Source: Staphylococcus xylosus NJ (GTDB lineage Bacteria > Bacillota > Bacilli > Staphylococcales > Staphylococcaceae). From it: a stretch of DNA of 64,000 nucleotides. Made by a program: the position numbers and the translations under genes. Where the stretch lies: positions 124,001 through 188,000 of the forward strand of contig NZ_ANMR01000034.1 in NCBI RefSeq assembly GCF_000338275.1, given 5' to 3'. Numbering within the stretch: position 1 is the first letter of the stretch; the number at the start of each line of letters is the position of its first letter. Shown one piece after another: positions 35,884 to 46,502 of the stretch. A model generated the notes under the pieces. The model was not told the DNA's origin, made no database searches, and was given only the letters and a program-made list of their open reading frames with translations.

Positions 35884-36321
35884 TTAAATATCAATAGACA
35901 TTGAAGTAGTTCTTTCACGAAAGCCTATTTTTTCATATAAATATTTCGCATCGTTCCCTGCAAATACGTTGAGCCTTACCTCACTCACATTATGTTTTTT
36001 ATAGTAATCATTAACAAAGTGAATTAATTCTTTAGCTATACCTTGATTTCTATAAGCTTTTAACACATATAATTCATAAATAAACCCATATTCTTTCTGT
36101 TCAATAGCGTCTATTTTCTTATCTACAAGTACAAACCCACGTATAACCTCATCTTCAGAATAAACAAAATACGATGCACCTTCTTCTTGTAATTGCTTAG
36201 ACATCGTACGCATACACTCCTCACTCAAATTAAAATTTACAGTTACAGATGATTCAAACACATCTGGTATCATTTGATTTATCTCTACTAACTCTTGAGT
36301 ATTCGCTTTTCTAATAGACAT
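35884..36321 (-). CDS. GNAT-family N-acetyltransferase
   Basis: A 145-residue acetyltransferase. The start is SIRKANTQELVEINQMIPD, the central strand VDKKIDAIEQKEYGFIYELY leads into the acetyl-CoA motif YRNQGIAKELIHFV, and the end has DAKYLYEKIGFRERTTSMSI. The substrate is unknown. GGAGTGG eight bases before ATG 36321 decides the start against an in-frame upstream ATG at 36363. It stands alone before the large two-domain transferase gene, on the other strand. Confidence 0.82.
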   Translation of the reverse strand: MSIRKANTQELVEINQMIPDVFESSVTVNFNLSEECMRTMSKQLQEEGASYFVYSEDEVIRGFVLVDKKIDAIEQKEYGFIYELYVLKAYRNQGIAKELIHFVNDYYKKHNVSEVRLNVFAGNDAKYLYEKIGFRERTTSMSIDI

Positions 36322-36616
36322 AATATATTCCACTCCTTCATTTTTCATTGTGTACACGCACACAATCTATCTTTAATTAATACCTCAATTCCCTAAAACA
36401 TCTATTTTTTGCATACGAGATAAAGATTTAACTAAATGTAAGCGTTTAATATGTTTTAAATTTTAATTACACACTATATTAATTGTAAATTTATAGTAAA
36501 ATATATTAGTAGCACTTTTACAAAAAATAAATAGGCAAAAAAGAACTAAAGCAAATTATAATTATTTTTGCATAAATATCTAAACCCGTTTATTTTCAAT
36601 TACAGTTTTAAACCAT

Positions 36617-36624
36617 GCTATAAT
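36617..36624 (+). promoter_or_regulatory. extended -10 promoter of the GT2/CDP-glycerol transferase gene
   Basis: TGCTATAAT (TG at 36616-36617, TATAAT at 36619-36624) is an extended -10. A fair -35 is not obvious. The leader to ATG 36795 would be about 165 bases. The gap 36322-36794 shows no other feature. Confidence 0.4.
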
Positions 36625-36794
36625 ATGTGCTTTAGATTTAATAATTCAATACTACCTATACCATAATTTCAGAGTGTATTTTACAAAATCAGTCTTTCTA
36701 CCTATGTATTAATAGTTGATATTTGAGATTGATATTTGTTAATATTTTACCTTGTATAAAAATATAGAGAAAATTTAAAAAAAGAGGGAACATA

Positions 36795-38957
36795 ATGAAG
36801 TCCATTTCAGTCATAGTGACTTATTACAACTCAGAAGATTATATCGAAAGATGTTTGAGTAGTCTTAAAAACCAAAGATTCCAAGATTTTGAACTCATTT
36901 TAGTTAATGATGGTTCAACTGACAATTCAAAAAAAATAGCGACAGAAACTGCTAAAGATTGGGATATTCCCATTAAAGTAATAGATTTACCACAGAATAC
37001 TGGCCATGCACATGCCAGAAATATTGGTCTTAAAGAAGTTGAATCGCCTTACTTTATTTTTATTGATTCAGATGATTATCTAGCTTCTTATGCTTTATCA
37101 TTTTACATGAAAAAGTTGAATAGTTTCGATGCTTTAATTGCACCTATTCATTCTTTCACTTTGGATATTCCTCAGTACGTTGATCAAAATTTAGTACGTA
37201 CAGAATATTTAAATACAAAAACAAAATCAAACCAATTTTTACGTAAACAAACGGTTTGTAATATTATTTTCAAAACGGCAATCGCACGTGGGCATAATCT
37301 ACAATTTAACGAAGACTTAAATATCTTTGTTGATTGGTCATTTATATTAGAATTCATTAAATATGCTAACGACTTCGTGCGTATCAGCCGATTCCCTTTC
37401 TATATTAAAGGGGAAATCTATGATCCATTTTTAAAACCAGCATTATCTCAACAAGACTTCGGCATTATATTTAATGATTATGTCTATAGTTTCTCAGATT
37501 CTGTTAAACGCGCACCACTAAAAGAAAACAAGGTATTCATTAAAAATAAAATGAAAAACTTATTCAAACGTTCTTTTGAACCATCACTGAGAAAACTACC
37601 TGAACGTTACGAAAACAATAGTGAATTACTTCCAAAAGTGACGCGCGAATTACTACCTACAATATTTAAAAATGAAAAACCATTATTTATGATTGAATCA
37701 TTAATGCTTATGTTCAATAAACGCAATTTTGCTTTTAAAGTGAACCAATTTAGAAAGCAAGCACGTTTAGTTAAAAACATTGTTTTACGTAGAAAAAATA
37801 AACATCGTGCACTTTATCAATTAACTGATAGCGAAGATAAAGTGAAGAATAACAGAATCGTATTCGAAGCCTTTGCCGGCAAAAACTATAGTGATAGTCC
37901 TAAATATATTTATGAATATATGATGAAGCATCACCCAAATTATGAATTTATATGGGTCTTCAAGAATCCTTCGAAAGTTCAAATACCTGGGTCGGCTAAA
38001 AAAGTTAAAAAAGGGTCTAAAGCATATTATGAGGCTTATTCAACAGCTAAATATTGGGTAACTAACGCAAGACTACCTTTATATTTAAATAAAAAGCCTA
38101 ACCAAGTTTATATTCAAAATTGGCATGGTACACCCTTGAAACGTCTGGCAAATGATATGAAAGTGATTCGCATGCCTGGAACAACAACTGATAATTACAA
38201 ACGTAATTTCAGAGAAGAAACAAGCCGTTGGGATTATCTTGTTTCACCTAATGCTTATTCATCTAAAATATTTGAAACTGCTTTTTGGATGAATCCAGAA
38301 CAAATTCTTGAAATTGGATACCCAAGAAATGACGTGTTGGTAAATCACGCAAACGATAAAGCATATATTCAGCAAATTAAAGAAAACCTAAACTTACCTG
38401 CAGATAAGAAAGTTATTATGTACGCGCCAACGTGGAGAGACGATGAATTCGTCAAAAAAGGTAAATATCTATTCAACCTACAAATTGACTTAGATAACTT
38501 ACAAGCGCAATTAGGCGATGAATATGTCGTATTACTAAGAATGCATTACCTTATTTCTAACGCGTTAGATTTACGTGGTTATGAAGACTTTGCAATTGAT
38601 GTATCAAACTATAGTGATATCTCTGAATTATATTTAATTTCAGATTGTCTAATTACAGATTATTCATCTGTAATGTTTGATTACGGCGTGCTTAAAAGAC
38701 CACAGTTCTTTTTTGCTTATGATTTAGATAAATATGGACAAGACTTACGTGGTTTCTATCTTGATTATCACAAAGATTTACCTGGTCCTATCCATCAAGA
38801 TGCTTACCAGTTAACAGAACATCTAAAAAACTTAGATCAAGTAGCTATTGATTATAAAGATAAAATTGATAAATTCTATAATGACTTCTGTTCATTAGAA
38901 AAAGGTAAAGGCTCTAAAGCAATTGCAGATTTAATTACAGGTAAAAAGTATAAATAA
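36795..38957 (+). CDS. Two-domain glycosyltransferase/CDP-glycerol glycerophosphotransferase
   Basis: A 720-residue cytosolic or membrane-associated protein with two enzymes fused. Residues about 1-240 form a family 2 glycosyltransferase (ISVIVTYYNSEDYIERCL, LVNDGSTDNS, FIDSDDYL). From about 350 a CDP-glycerol:glycerophosphate transferase begins (NWHGTPLKRLANDM; IMYAPTWRDDEF; LITDYSSVMFDY), as in TarF/TagF. It should add sugar and glycerol phosphate units to wall teichoic acid or a related polymer. GAGGG stands ahead of ATG. It stands alone, away from the known tar cluster, so it may be a strain-variable cell-wall gene. A terminator is at 39096-39120. Confidence 0.85.
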   Translation: MKSISVIVTYYNSEDYIERCLSSLKNQRFQDFELILVNDGSTDNSKKIATETAKDWDIPIKVIDLPQNTGHAHARNIGLKEVESPYFIFIDSDDYLASYALSFYMKKLNSFDALIAPIHSFTLDIPQYVDQNLVRTEYLNTKTKSNQFLRKQTVCNIIFKTAIARGHNLQFNEDLNIFVDWSFILEFIKYANDFVRISRFPFYIKGEIYDPFLKPALSQQDFGIIFNDYVYSFSDSVKRAPLKENKVFIKNKMKNLFKRSFEPSLRKLPERYENNSELLPKVTRELLPTIFKNEKPLFMIESLMLMFNKRNFAFKVNQFRKQARLVKNIVLRRKNKHRALYQLTDSEDKVKNNRIVFEAFAGKNYSDSPKYIYEYMMKHHPNYEFIWVFKNPSKVQIPGSAKKVKKGSKAYYEAYSTAKYWVTNARLPLYLNKKPNQVYIQNWHGTPLKRLANDMKVIRMPGTTTDNYKRNFREETSRWDYLVSPNAYSSKIFETAFWMNPEQILEIGYPRNDVLVNHANDKAYIQQIKENLNLPADKKVIMYAPTWRDDEFVKKGKYLFNLQIDLDNLQAQLGDEYVVLLRMHYLISNALDLRGYEDFAIDVSNYSDISELYLISDCLITDYSSVMFDYGVLKRPQFFFAYDLDKYGQDLRGFYLDYHKDLPGPIHQDAYQLTEHLKNLDQVAIDYKDKIDKFYNDFCSLEKGKGSKAIADLITGKKYK

Positions 38958-39095
38958 TTTAGTTTTACCCTATTGTATTATAACAACCTAAATTTAATTA
39001 CAGTCATTTCATTGAGACTTAATTACTAACAAGGCTAATAATAAAATAAACAGAGCTATACTAGTGCTTGTGCATAAGTCGCCTCTGAATAAAGA

Positions 39096-39125
39096 AAGAG
39101 TCCGTGCATTACGGGCTCTTTTTTG
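39096..39125 (+). terminator. terminator after the transferase gene
   Basis: AAGAGTCCGT pairs with ACGGGCTCTT and is followed by six T residues. It lies 139 bases after the stop, in a gap that is otherwise empty until the betA terminator. Confidence 0.85.
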
Positions 39126-39260
39126 TATTTCAATTTTTTATTTTACGATAAACTCTAAACATATAAAATCAGATTGTCTATCATTCATAAAACAGTATGT
39201 AATTAAAAAAAACCTAATTTATATAAAATTAGGCCATTATCTACTGCTAATATAAAGATT

Positions 39261-39293
39261 AAGGCTGAGACTATTAAAAGTTGTCTCAGCCTT
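39261..39293 (-). terminator. terminator of betBA
   Basis: AAGGCTGAGAC (39261-39271) pairs with GTCTCAGCCTT (39283-39293). It is the common staphylococcal type of hairpin and lies 34 bases after the betA stop. Confidence 0.82.
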
Positions 39294-39326
39294 AAGATTA
39301 TCTATATTAAACTAAAAATCTAGTGT

Positions 39327-41009
39327 TTACTTAACTGTACCGGCGTCTTTATCATGTACACCATGACGATAAAAATCAATGTATTCTGGTTCTAATGGTT
39401 TCTTACCACGAATGATATCAGAAGCTTTTTCTGCCATCATTAGTACTGGAGAATGGATATTACCATTTGTTGTACGTGGCATTACCGAAGCATCCACCAC
39501 TCGTAAATTCTCCATACCATGAACCTTGAATGTTTCTGGATCTACAACAGACATTTCATCTGAAGCAGGACCCATTCTACAACTACATGATGGATGTAGA
39601 GCAGTTTCACCATCACGTTTTACCCACTCTATAATCTCTTCATCTGTTTGTACTTCAGGCCCAGGTGAAATTTCTCCACCATTGAAAGGATCTAATGCTT
39701 TTTGTTTCAAGATATTTCTAGCTACTTTAATAGCTTCAACCCACTCGCGCTTATCTTCTTCAGTAGATAAGTAGTTGAATACAAATTCAGGTTTTTCAAA
39801 TGGGTCTTTTGATTTAATCTTCAAGTGACCACGAGAATTTGAGTACATAGGTCCAACGTGCACTTGGTATCCATGCGCAGCTGGCGCTTTTGTACCATCG
39901 TATCTTACTGCGATTGGCAAGAAGTGGAACATTAAGTTTGGATAATCTACTTCATCATTAGAGCGAACGAATCCGCCACCTTCAAAGTGATTTGATGCTG
40001 CTGCACCTTTACGCCCTAAGATCCATTGTAAACCAATAAATGGCATCTTCAATTTATTTAAACTTGGTTGCATTGATACTGGCTGTTTACATGCATGTTG
40101 CACGTAAACTTCTAAATGATCTTCAAAGTTTTCACCAACACCTGGTAAGTGAATACGAGGTTCAATGCCTAATGAACGTAAGTGTTCAGAATCACCTATT
40201 CCTGATAATTGTAATAATTGTGGTGAGTTAATTGCACCACCGGATAAGATAACTTCTTTCGCATTTACTGTATGCTCTTTACCATTTTTCTTGAATGTTA
40301 CCCCTGTAACTTTATTACCTTCAAAGTTTAATTTAGTAACAAAGGCACGTGTTTGTACTTCTAAGTTTTTACGTTTCATCGCTGGATGTAAATACGCTCT
40401 GGAAGCCGATACACGACGTCCATTATGCACTTGGCTGTCAAATGGTCCAAAACCTTCTTGACGGAAACCATTTACATCTGGAGTTTTATTATAACCTGCC
40501 TCTACGCCTGCATCAAAAAATGCTTGGAATAATGGGTTATCAGCAGGACCACGTCTTAACTTGATTGGTCCATGATGTCCGCGGTAAGGATCATCTTTAG
40601 TAGAACCAAATGTTGTTTCTAGTCGTTTGAAATACGGTAAACAATGTGCGAAATCCCATGAATCCATACCTTCAGGTTTAGCCCATTTTTCATAATCCAT
40701 CGGGTTACCTCTTTGGTAAATCATACCGTTAATTGAACTTGAACCTCCTAAAACTTTACCACGTGCATGACCAACTTTACGGCCGCCCATATGTGGTTCT
40801 GGCGTCGTTTCATAAATCCAATCATATAATTTATTTCCAGCAGGGTACATTAAAGCTGCTGGCATTTGTATTAATAAGTCCCATGGATAATCACTACGTC
40901 CCGCTTCTAATACAAGTACATTATTTGATACGTCCTCACTTAAACGGCCACCTAGTACTGAACCGGCGCTACCGCCCCCTATGATGATATAATCATATGA
41001 TTCTTTCAT
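39327..41009 (-). CDS. betA: Choline dehydrogenase BetA
   Basis: A 560-residue GMC-family flavoprotein oxidising choline to betaine aldehyde. The FAD site starts at [20 protein letters not shown], the second GMC signature is [15 protein letters not shown], and the catalytic histidine region near the end is [20 protein letters not shown]. The length is normal. It is the second gene of a two-gene unit, 59 bases after betB. Together with BetB it makes the osmoprotectant glycine betaine. Control is expected from the neighbouring GbsR-type repressor CudC. Confidence 0.95.
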   Translation of the reverse strand: MKESYDYIIIGGGSAGSVLGGRLSEDVSNNVLVLEAGRSDYPWDLLIQMPAALMYPAGNKLYDWIYETTPEPHMGGRKVGHARGKVLGGSSSINGMIYQRGNPMDYEKWAKPEGMDSWDFAHCLPYFKRLETTFGSTKDDPYRGHHGPIKLRRGPADNPLFQAFFDAGVEAGYNKTPDVNGFRQEGFGPFDSQVHNGRRVSASRAYLHPAMKRKNLEVQTRAFVTKLNFEGNKVTGVTFKKNGKEHTVNAKEVILSGGAINSPQLLQLSGIGDSEHLRSLGIEPRIHLPGVGENFEDHLEVYVQHACKQPVSMQPSLNKLKMPFIGLQWILGRKGAAASNHFEGGGFVRSNDEVDYPNLMFHFLPIAVRYDGTKAPAAHGYQVHVGPMYSNSRGHLKIKSKDPFEKPEFVFNYLSTEEDKREWVEAIKVARNILKQKALDPFNGGEISPGPEVQTDEEIIEWVKRDGETALHPSCSCRMGPASDEMSVVDPETFKVHGMENLRVVDASVMPRTTNGNIHSPVLMMAEKASDIIRGKKPLEPEYIDFYRHGVHDKDAGTVK

Positions 41010-41068
41010 TGTTATACTGCCTCCTGAATTTATTAAATGTTATTTAGCCTTCTTTATTTGTAATTTAG

Positions 41069-42562
41069 TTATGCTTTACCGAACCAATTGACTGGCTCTG
41101 GATTTGTATTACGTAAAATATGTTTTTCTTCTTGATATTCAGCTAACCCTGCTTTACCAAGCTCTCTACCAATACCTGATTGTTTATATCCACCCCATGG
41201 TGCTTGTGCAAAATATGGATGGAAATCGTTAATCCAAACGGTACCCATTTTCAATTTATTTGCTACACGTTCTGCTTTTCCAACATCATTTGTAAACACG
41301 CCACCTGCTAATCCGTAAATTGAATCGTTAGCAAGTTCGATTGCTTCTGCTTCAGTTGTGAAACTTTCAATCGTTACAACAGGTCCAAACACTTCTTCTT
41401 GTACAATACGCATTGACGTATCACAATCCGTAATAACTGTTGGTTCAAAGAAGAAACCGTTTTGTAAATCTTCACGTTCAGGGCGTTTACCGCCAATTGC
41501 AATCGTTGCATTCTCAGATTTAGCAACTTCCATATAGTTTTCAATTTTTTCACGGTGTTCTGCTGAGATGACTGGTCCCATTTCTGTATCTTCGTCAAAA
41601 CCATTACCTAATTTAATATTTTTTATTCTTTTTATAAGTGCTGCTTCAAATTTTTCTTTAATATCCTTATGCACAATAATTCTCGCGCCTGCAGAACAAA
41701 CTTGACCTGCATGGAAAAATCCACCATTCAACGCTTGATCTACTGCTAAATCAAAATCAGCATCATCAAATATAATATTTGGATTTTTACCGCCTAATTC
41801 TAAAGCAATATTTGTTACATGATCTGCCGCATTTTTCATAATATGTTTACCTGTTTGAATACCGCCAGTAAATGATACTAGGTCCACTTCTTTATGTGAT
41901 GATAAGGGCTCACCTACTTCTGAACCTTTACCTAGTACAAGGTTAATCACACCTTGTGGAAAACCTACTTCTTCCATCAATTCAAATACACGAATAGTTG
42001 TTAACGGAGTAATTTCACTCGGCTTCATGACTAATGAACATCCTGAAGCTAATGCAGGTGCTATTTTCCAAGATGCTTGAAGTAAAGGATAATTCCACGG
42101 TGTGATTTGTGTAACAACACCAATTGGTTCTTTGATAACTTTACTCTCTGTATTTGGAATTGGTGAATCTATAATTTCACCACCATCTTTGTCTGCGAGT
42201 CCAGCAAAGAAATTAAATACATTAGCAATATCGTCCATGTCAGCATAAGATTCTTCTAACGTCTTACCAGTGTCTAATGTTTCAAGTTTAGCTAATTCTT
42301 CACGATGCTTAACGATTAAGTCAGAGATTGCTCTTACTTTCTTACCGCGAGTTTCACTTGTTTCGTTAGCCCATTCGCCATCTTCAAAAGCGCGTCTAGC
42401 TGCCAATATTGCACGCTCGCTATCATCGGCTGTTCCTTCTGCAACTTCAAAAATCACTTCTTGATTAAATGGATTAATAATTTTTCTTGTTTCTTTATTT
42501 GAGCTTTCAACCCACTCACCATCAATAAATTGACGGCGAGATAAATTTTTTACAAGTTCCAT
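41069..42562 (-). CDS. betB: Betaine aldehyde dehydrogenase
   Basis: A 497-residue aldehyde dehydrogenase converting betaine aldehyde to glycine betaine with NAD(P). The catalytic cysteine is in FHAGQVCSAGARIIVH, the activating glutamate in NIALELGGKNPNI, and the NAD loop in VSFTGGIQTGKHI. The C-terminal block reads GGYKQSGIGRELGKAGL. It is first of the betB-betA unit. It is transcribed away from cudC, with 199 bases between the two starts that should hold the choline-sensitive operator. GGAGG stands in front of the ATG. Confidence 0.95.
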   Translation of the reverse strand: MELVKNLSRRQFIDGEWVESSNKETRKIINPFNQEVIFEVAEGTADDSERAILAARRAFEDGEWANETSETRGKKVRAISDLIVKHREELAKLETLDTGKTLEESYADMDDIANVFNFFAGLADKDGGEIIDSPIPNTESKVIKEPIGVVTQITPWNYPLLQASWKIAPALASGCSLVMKPSEITPLTTIRVFELMEEVGFPQGVINLVLGKGSEVGEPLSSHKEVDLVSFTGGIQTGKHIMKNAADHVTNIALELGGKNPNIIFDDADFDLAVDQALNGGFFHAGQVCSAGARIIVHKDIKEKFEAALIKRIKNIKLGNGFDEDTEMGPVISAEHREKIENYMEVAKSENATIAIGGKRPEREDLQNGFFFEPTVITDCDTSMRIVQEEVFGPVVTIESFTTEAEAIELANDSIYGLAGGVFTNDVGKAERVANKLKMGTVWINDFHPYFAQAPWGGYKQSGIGRELGKAGLAEYQEEKHILRNTNPEPVNWFGKA

Positions 42563-42761
42563 TAAAATTACCTCCGTTAAGTTTGTTAAATTTTTATTTA
42601 ACGAATTTTATAGAGTTTATGTTAGCATAGTAATTGAAAGGGTGTCAAACGAGTTCAAATATTACACACTCATTTTCAATTATTATCTAGTATCTATATT
42701 ACTTAGATGAATTGTCTTTCCTTAATTTGAACTTAAAATTTTTTAATCGGAGGTGTACATA

Positions 42762-43322
42762 TTGGTACATTCTAACAACCCTGAAAATCAATTAGACGAA
42801 GCCAAAGATATTGTTATCAATGCCATTGGTGAGACCATGGATTTATACGGTATCAATAGAAGCGTTGGAAATTTATTTGGTACTATGCTTTTCGAAGATA
42901 GTATGACGTTGGACGCAATGCGCGAACAGTTACAAATGAGTAAGCCGAGTATGAGTGCTGGCGTTAAAAGGCTCCAAGAATTTGATATCGTAAAACAACA
43001 ATTCACTCGTGGAAGTAGAAAACAGCATTTCATAGCCGAAAAAGATTTCTTTAATTTCTTCAGAAATTTCTTCACTCGAAAATGGAGAAGAGAAATTGTC
43101 ATTAACGCTGAAGCTGTCCATGATTCAGTTGCAATTTTAGATAAAATCATTAATGATAAAAACGTTGATGCGGCTACTAAGAGTGAAGCAGTTGAAACTA
43201 AACAGCAACTCGTTGATACATTGCCTTATTATGAATGGTTAGATCAATTAAGTGATGCGCTTGAAAGTGGCGAAATCTTCAAATACTTCCCCATACCAGA
43301 AGAAACGCACAGAGAAGAATAA
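42762..43322 (+). CDS. cudC: GbsR/CudC-type choline-responsive repressor
   Basis: A 186-residue winged HTH protein of the GbsR/CudC branch of the MarR fold. The DNA-binding region is QLQMSKPSMSAGVKRLQEF and the wing is around RGSRKQHFIAEKD. The C-terminal part is helical and probably holds the choline-binding dimer interface. The start is TTG 42762 with GGAGG eight bases upstream; the GTG at 42753 lies inside the ribosome site. It is transcribed away from betB, and converges with cudT at a very strong terminator. This is the known staphylococcal cud cluster. Confidence 0.87.
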   Translation: MVHSNNPENQLDEAKDIVINAIGETMDLYGINRSVGNLFGTMLFEDSMTLDAMREQLQMSKPSMSAGVKRLQEFDIVKQQFTRGSRKQHFIAEKDFFNFFRNFFTRKWRREIVINAEAVHDSVAILDKIINDKNVDAATKSEAVETKQQLVDTLPYYEWLDQLSDALESGEIFKYFPIPEETHREE

Positions 43323-43458
43323 GTTTTCAAATTTATAAGAATAAAGGTCACATTACTTATTCTGTTAATGATTCACCTTCATTTTTGTCTTATATACTTA
43401 ATTTAACCCTATTCGATAATATGTGGCGTTGCATTCTCATTTAATTAATAAAATTATA

Positions 43459-43493
43459 AAAATAGCTGCCGACATGCTGTCGGCAGCTATTTT
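43459..43493. terminator. bidirectional terminator between cudC and cudT
   Basis: AATAGCTGCCGACA and TGTCGGCAGCTATT form a perfect 14-bp stem with a three-base loop (43461-43491), with T or A runs on both sides. It ends the converging cudC and cudT transcripts. Confidence 0.95.
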
Positions 43494-43498
43494 GCACT

Positions 43499-45121
43499 TT
43501 ATAGATTGTCGTCTTCTTTTTTCTCTCTCACTTGCGTAATTCTTAATGAACGGCGTTCTACTTCTCTATATTTATCAGCACGGTGCTCCAGTTTGAGTCG
43601 ATCTTCAGACAATGTCCTTAAGAAGGAAATCATCATCATTACAAACACAACAAGTACTGGCACACTTGCTAATACGGAAGCTGTTTTCAATACATCTAAT
43701 GCACGTTCACCACCTACTAACATTAGCGCAAATGGTAACAAGCACAAAGCAAATGCCCAATATAAGCGATTTGCTTTTAATGGCTCACCAATCACTTTTT
43801 TCTGTGATGCTGCAGCTAAAATGTAGGAACCAGAGTCAAATGTTGTTGCTAAGAATAAGATTGCTGAAACCAAGAATAGCACGATAACCAAGTTTGGAAA
43901 CGGTAAATGATGTAGTACTTCAATAATTGTTGCTTCAGTAGTATGCGTATTTAAGAATTCAATTACATTAAATTGACCACTTATTTGTAAATATACTGCA
44001 TAGTTTCCAAAGATACCAAAGAATAACATACAGCCTAATGTTCCATATACTAGCGTACCTAAAACAAGTTCTTTTAGTGTACGACCTTTTGATATACGTG
44101 CAATAAACAATCCAATAAATGGTGCATAAACTATCCACCATGCCCAATAAAATATTGTCCATTTTTGAGGGAACATTGTTTCTTCACGTCCCCCTATACC
44201 ACCAAACGGTTCAATCCATGTAGCCATTTGGAAAAAGTTTTTAAACATATTACCCATACTAGTGATTGTTGTTTCCATTATAAATACGGTCGGACCTACA
44301 ACTAATACAAATCCGAGTAATATAAATGACAATATTACGTTTCCATCACTTAAAACTTTAATACCTTTTTTCAACCCTGAATATGAACTATAAGCAAATA
44401 TTGCTGTAATAACTAACAAAATAATGCTCTTCATGAGCATATTATCTCCATCTATGCCTGTAAGACGCTCTATTCCTGCTGTAATCATCGGCACACCTAA
44501 TGCTAATGATGTAGCTGCTCCGCCCAACAAACCAAAAATGAAGACAATATCAACTATTTTTCCGACAATACCATCTGTTTGTCCTTTTAATATAGGACGT
44601 AATGTCTGACTAATTTTATAAACTGGTTTATTTTTCACAAATACAAGATAACCAATACAAAGCGCCGGTAATACAAAGGTTGCCCATGCAATTGGCCCCC
44701 AGTGGAACATACCATACATAGTTGCATAATTAAGCGCACTATCTGTCATCCCTTTACCACCATGTGGAGGATCTTGATAATAAAATGCCCATTCAATGAT
44801 ACCCCAGTATAAAATATCAGAAGCAATACCAGCACAAAACAGCATTGCAGCCCAACTAAAATTATTGAACTCAGGTTTATCTGTTGCTTTACCTAGAGTT
44901 ACGTTTCCATATTTACCAAAAGCTATGTATAATACGAAAATCAATGTTGCTAAGCCAATTAGTAAATATATAGAACCTATTGAACTAGAAACAGCATCGT
45001 TCATTTTAGTAATAATATCTTGACTTGCTTTTGGAAAGACCATCATAGGAATTACTGCAATAAGTAAAATTATCGATGATCCTATAAAGGTCGTCCAATC
45101 CATGACTTTATTCTTTTCCAT
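43499..45121 (-). CDS. cudT: BCCT-family choline transporter CudT
   Basis: A 540-residue secondary transporter of the betaine/choline/carnitine family. It has about twelve membrane segments and the BCCT signature around FYWAWWIVYAPFIGLFIARISKGRT. Other hallmarks are FCAGIASDILYWGIIEWAFYY and FLATTFDSGSYILAAAS. The charged C-terminal tail (LSEDRLKLEHRADKYREV) may act as an osmosensor, as in relatives. It supplies choline to BetA/BetB. It has its own promoter region (45122-45650), in which I see no precise signal. Confidence 0.92.
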   Translation of the reverse strand: MEKNKVMDWTTFIGSSIILLIAVIPMMVFPKASQDIITKMNDAVSSSIGSIYLLIGLATLIFVLYIAFGKYGNVTLGKATDKPEFNNFSWAAMLFCAGIASDILYWGIIEWAFYYQDPPHGGKGMTDSALNYATMYGMFHWGPIAWATFVLPALCIGYLVFVKNKPVYKISQTLRPILKGQTDGIVGKIVDIVFIFGLLGGAATSLALGVPMITAGIERLTGIDGDNMLMKSIILLVITAIFAYSSYSGLKKGIKVLSDGNVILSFILLGFVLVVGPTVFIMETTITSMGNMFKNFFQMATWIEPFGGIGGREETMFPQKWTIFYWAWWIVYAPFIGLFIARISKGRTLKELVLGTLVYGTLGCMLFFGIFGNYAVYLQISGQFNVIEFLNTHTTEATIIEVLHHLPFPNLVIVLFLVSAILFLATTFDSGSYILAAASQKKVIGEPLKANRLYWAFALCLLPFALMLVGGERALDVLKTASVLASVPVLVVFVMMMISFLRTLSEDRLKLEHRADKYREVERRSLRITQVREKKEDDNL

Positions 45122-45650
45122 TTTTGAACACCCCTGAATTTAGTTTTCTTAACTATGTATAAGTTGCTAAAATAAATAAATGTTAGCAAAACAAAATATT
45201 AATTCACAAACATGAGCCTAACGAACTTTAAATAATAATGCAAATTACATTCAAAAATACCTCCACCAAAATATGAATAATTATATAAAACAAACATTTG
45301 TCCATCATATAAAAATCGCCACAATCACAGTGTTAAGTTTAAATTTAACGTAATTAATGAATCTTACAATTTTACTATTTGGATATTTATACTATATTAA
45401 TGCATAAATATTTGTTTTACTTTTTTTGTTTGAATTCAAAAAAACAGAATTAATTATTATAAAAAAATTAAATTCTTAATACCTAAAAAAGTATAAAATC
45501 AATATTTTTTAATTAGATAAAATGAATGCCATTATTGGCAATCATTTGCAAAATTTTAATGTTTTAATTCTCTTAACTCACTTTTTCGCTCAAATATTCT
45601 ATAATAAGATAAGAAACTTTTGAGTCAAATAAAATAAAGGAGTACTGCAA
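45122..45650. other. intergenic region upstream of cudT
   Basis: A 529-base, very AT-rich gap between divergent genes (cudT and the methyltransferase). It should hold the promoters of both. I find no clear operator, hairpin or small gene. Confidence 0.5.
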
Positions 45651-46367
45651 ATGGGAAAATCACAAATTGTTAATTACTGGGATAAACGAGCTGGCTCTTT
45701 TGGCGAAAATAAACAAGCAGAATTAGAGAGTAAGCATGCATTAACCTGGATTGATGAAATCAATCAAATTGCTCCTATACATAAAGGGATGAAAATATTA
45801 GATATCGGTACTGGTGCTGGATTTTTAGCAATCTTATGCACTCAACACGGAGGAACAGTTACTGGTATAGATCTTTCACCAGAAATGATAGAACATGCTA
45901 AAGCAAATGCACAACACTTCAAACAAAATCTAGATTTCAGGATTATGGACGCTGAAAATCTAGACTTTGAAGATGAAACATTTGATATTGTTATCTCAAG
46001 AAATGTAACTTGGCTCCTACCAAATACAAATGCTGCTTATAAAGAGTGGTTACGCGTATTAAAACCACAGGGTAAGCTGATAAATATTGATGCTGATTAT
46101 GGTAAAGATTCATTTGAATCCTATAAATCGATTGGGTCAAATCATGCTCATGACACACTTGATAAAGATATGCTAGCAGAAAGCGAAGCTATTAAGCAGA
46201 GTATCCCAATTAATCATCACCCCCGACCACAATATGATATTCAAATACTTAAAGCATTAGGCTTTAATCATATACATCTTGATGAAGGCGTATATCATCG
46301 TATTTATAATGAGAAGGACGCTTTCTATAACCCAACACCTATATTTTTGATATCCGTTACAAAATAG
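45651..46367 (+). CDS. Class I SAM-dependent methyltransferase
   Basis: A 238-residue methyltransferase. The SAM-binding motif I is MKILDIGTGAGFLAILC, motif II is VTGIDLSPEMIEHAKANA, and DFRIMDAENLDFEDETFDIVISRNV follows, the classic type 11 methyltransferase order. The remaining part is helical and gives no hint of the substrate. AAAGGAG is placed well before ATG. It is the first gene of its strand group but has no evident functional link to fda, which follows 109 bases later. Confidence 0.82.
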   Translation: MGKSQIVNYWDKRAGSFGENKQAELESKHALTWIDEINQIAPIHKGMKILDIGTGAGFLAILCTQHGGTVTGIDLSPEMIEHAKANAQHFKQNLDFRIMDAENLDFEDETFDIVISRNVTWLLPNTNAAYKEWLRVLKPQGKLINIDADYGKDSFESYKSIGSNHAHDTLDKDMLAESEAIKQSIPINHHPRPQYDIQILKALGFNHIHLDEGVYHRIYNEKDAFYNPTPIFLISVTK

Positions 46368-46502
46368 ATACAATTATTATTACGTATTTTTTATAATAGA
46401 TAGAATTTTTATTATATTCTGTTATACAAGGTGCCTACAACTTGCGTTTCAGACAGTTTTTTATCATACTATTAATTGAATAAAGTAAAAGGAGTGGTAA
46501 GA

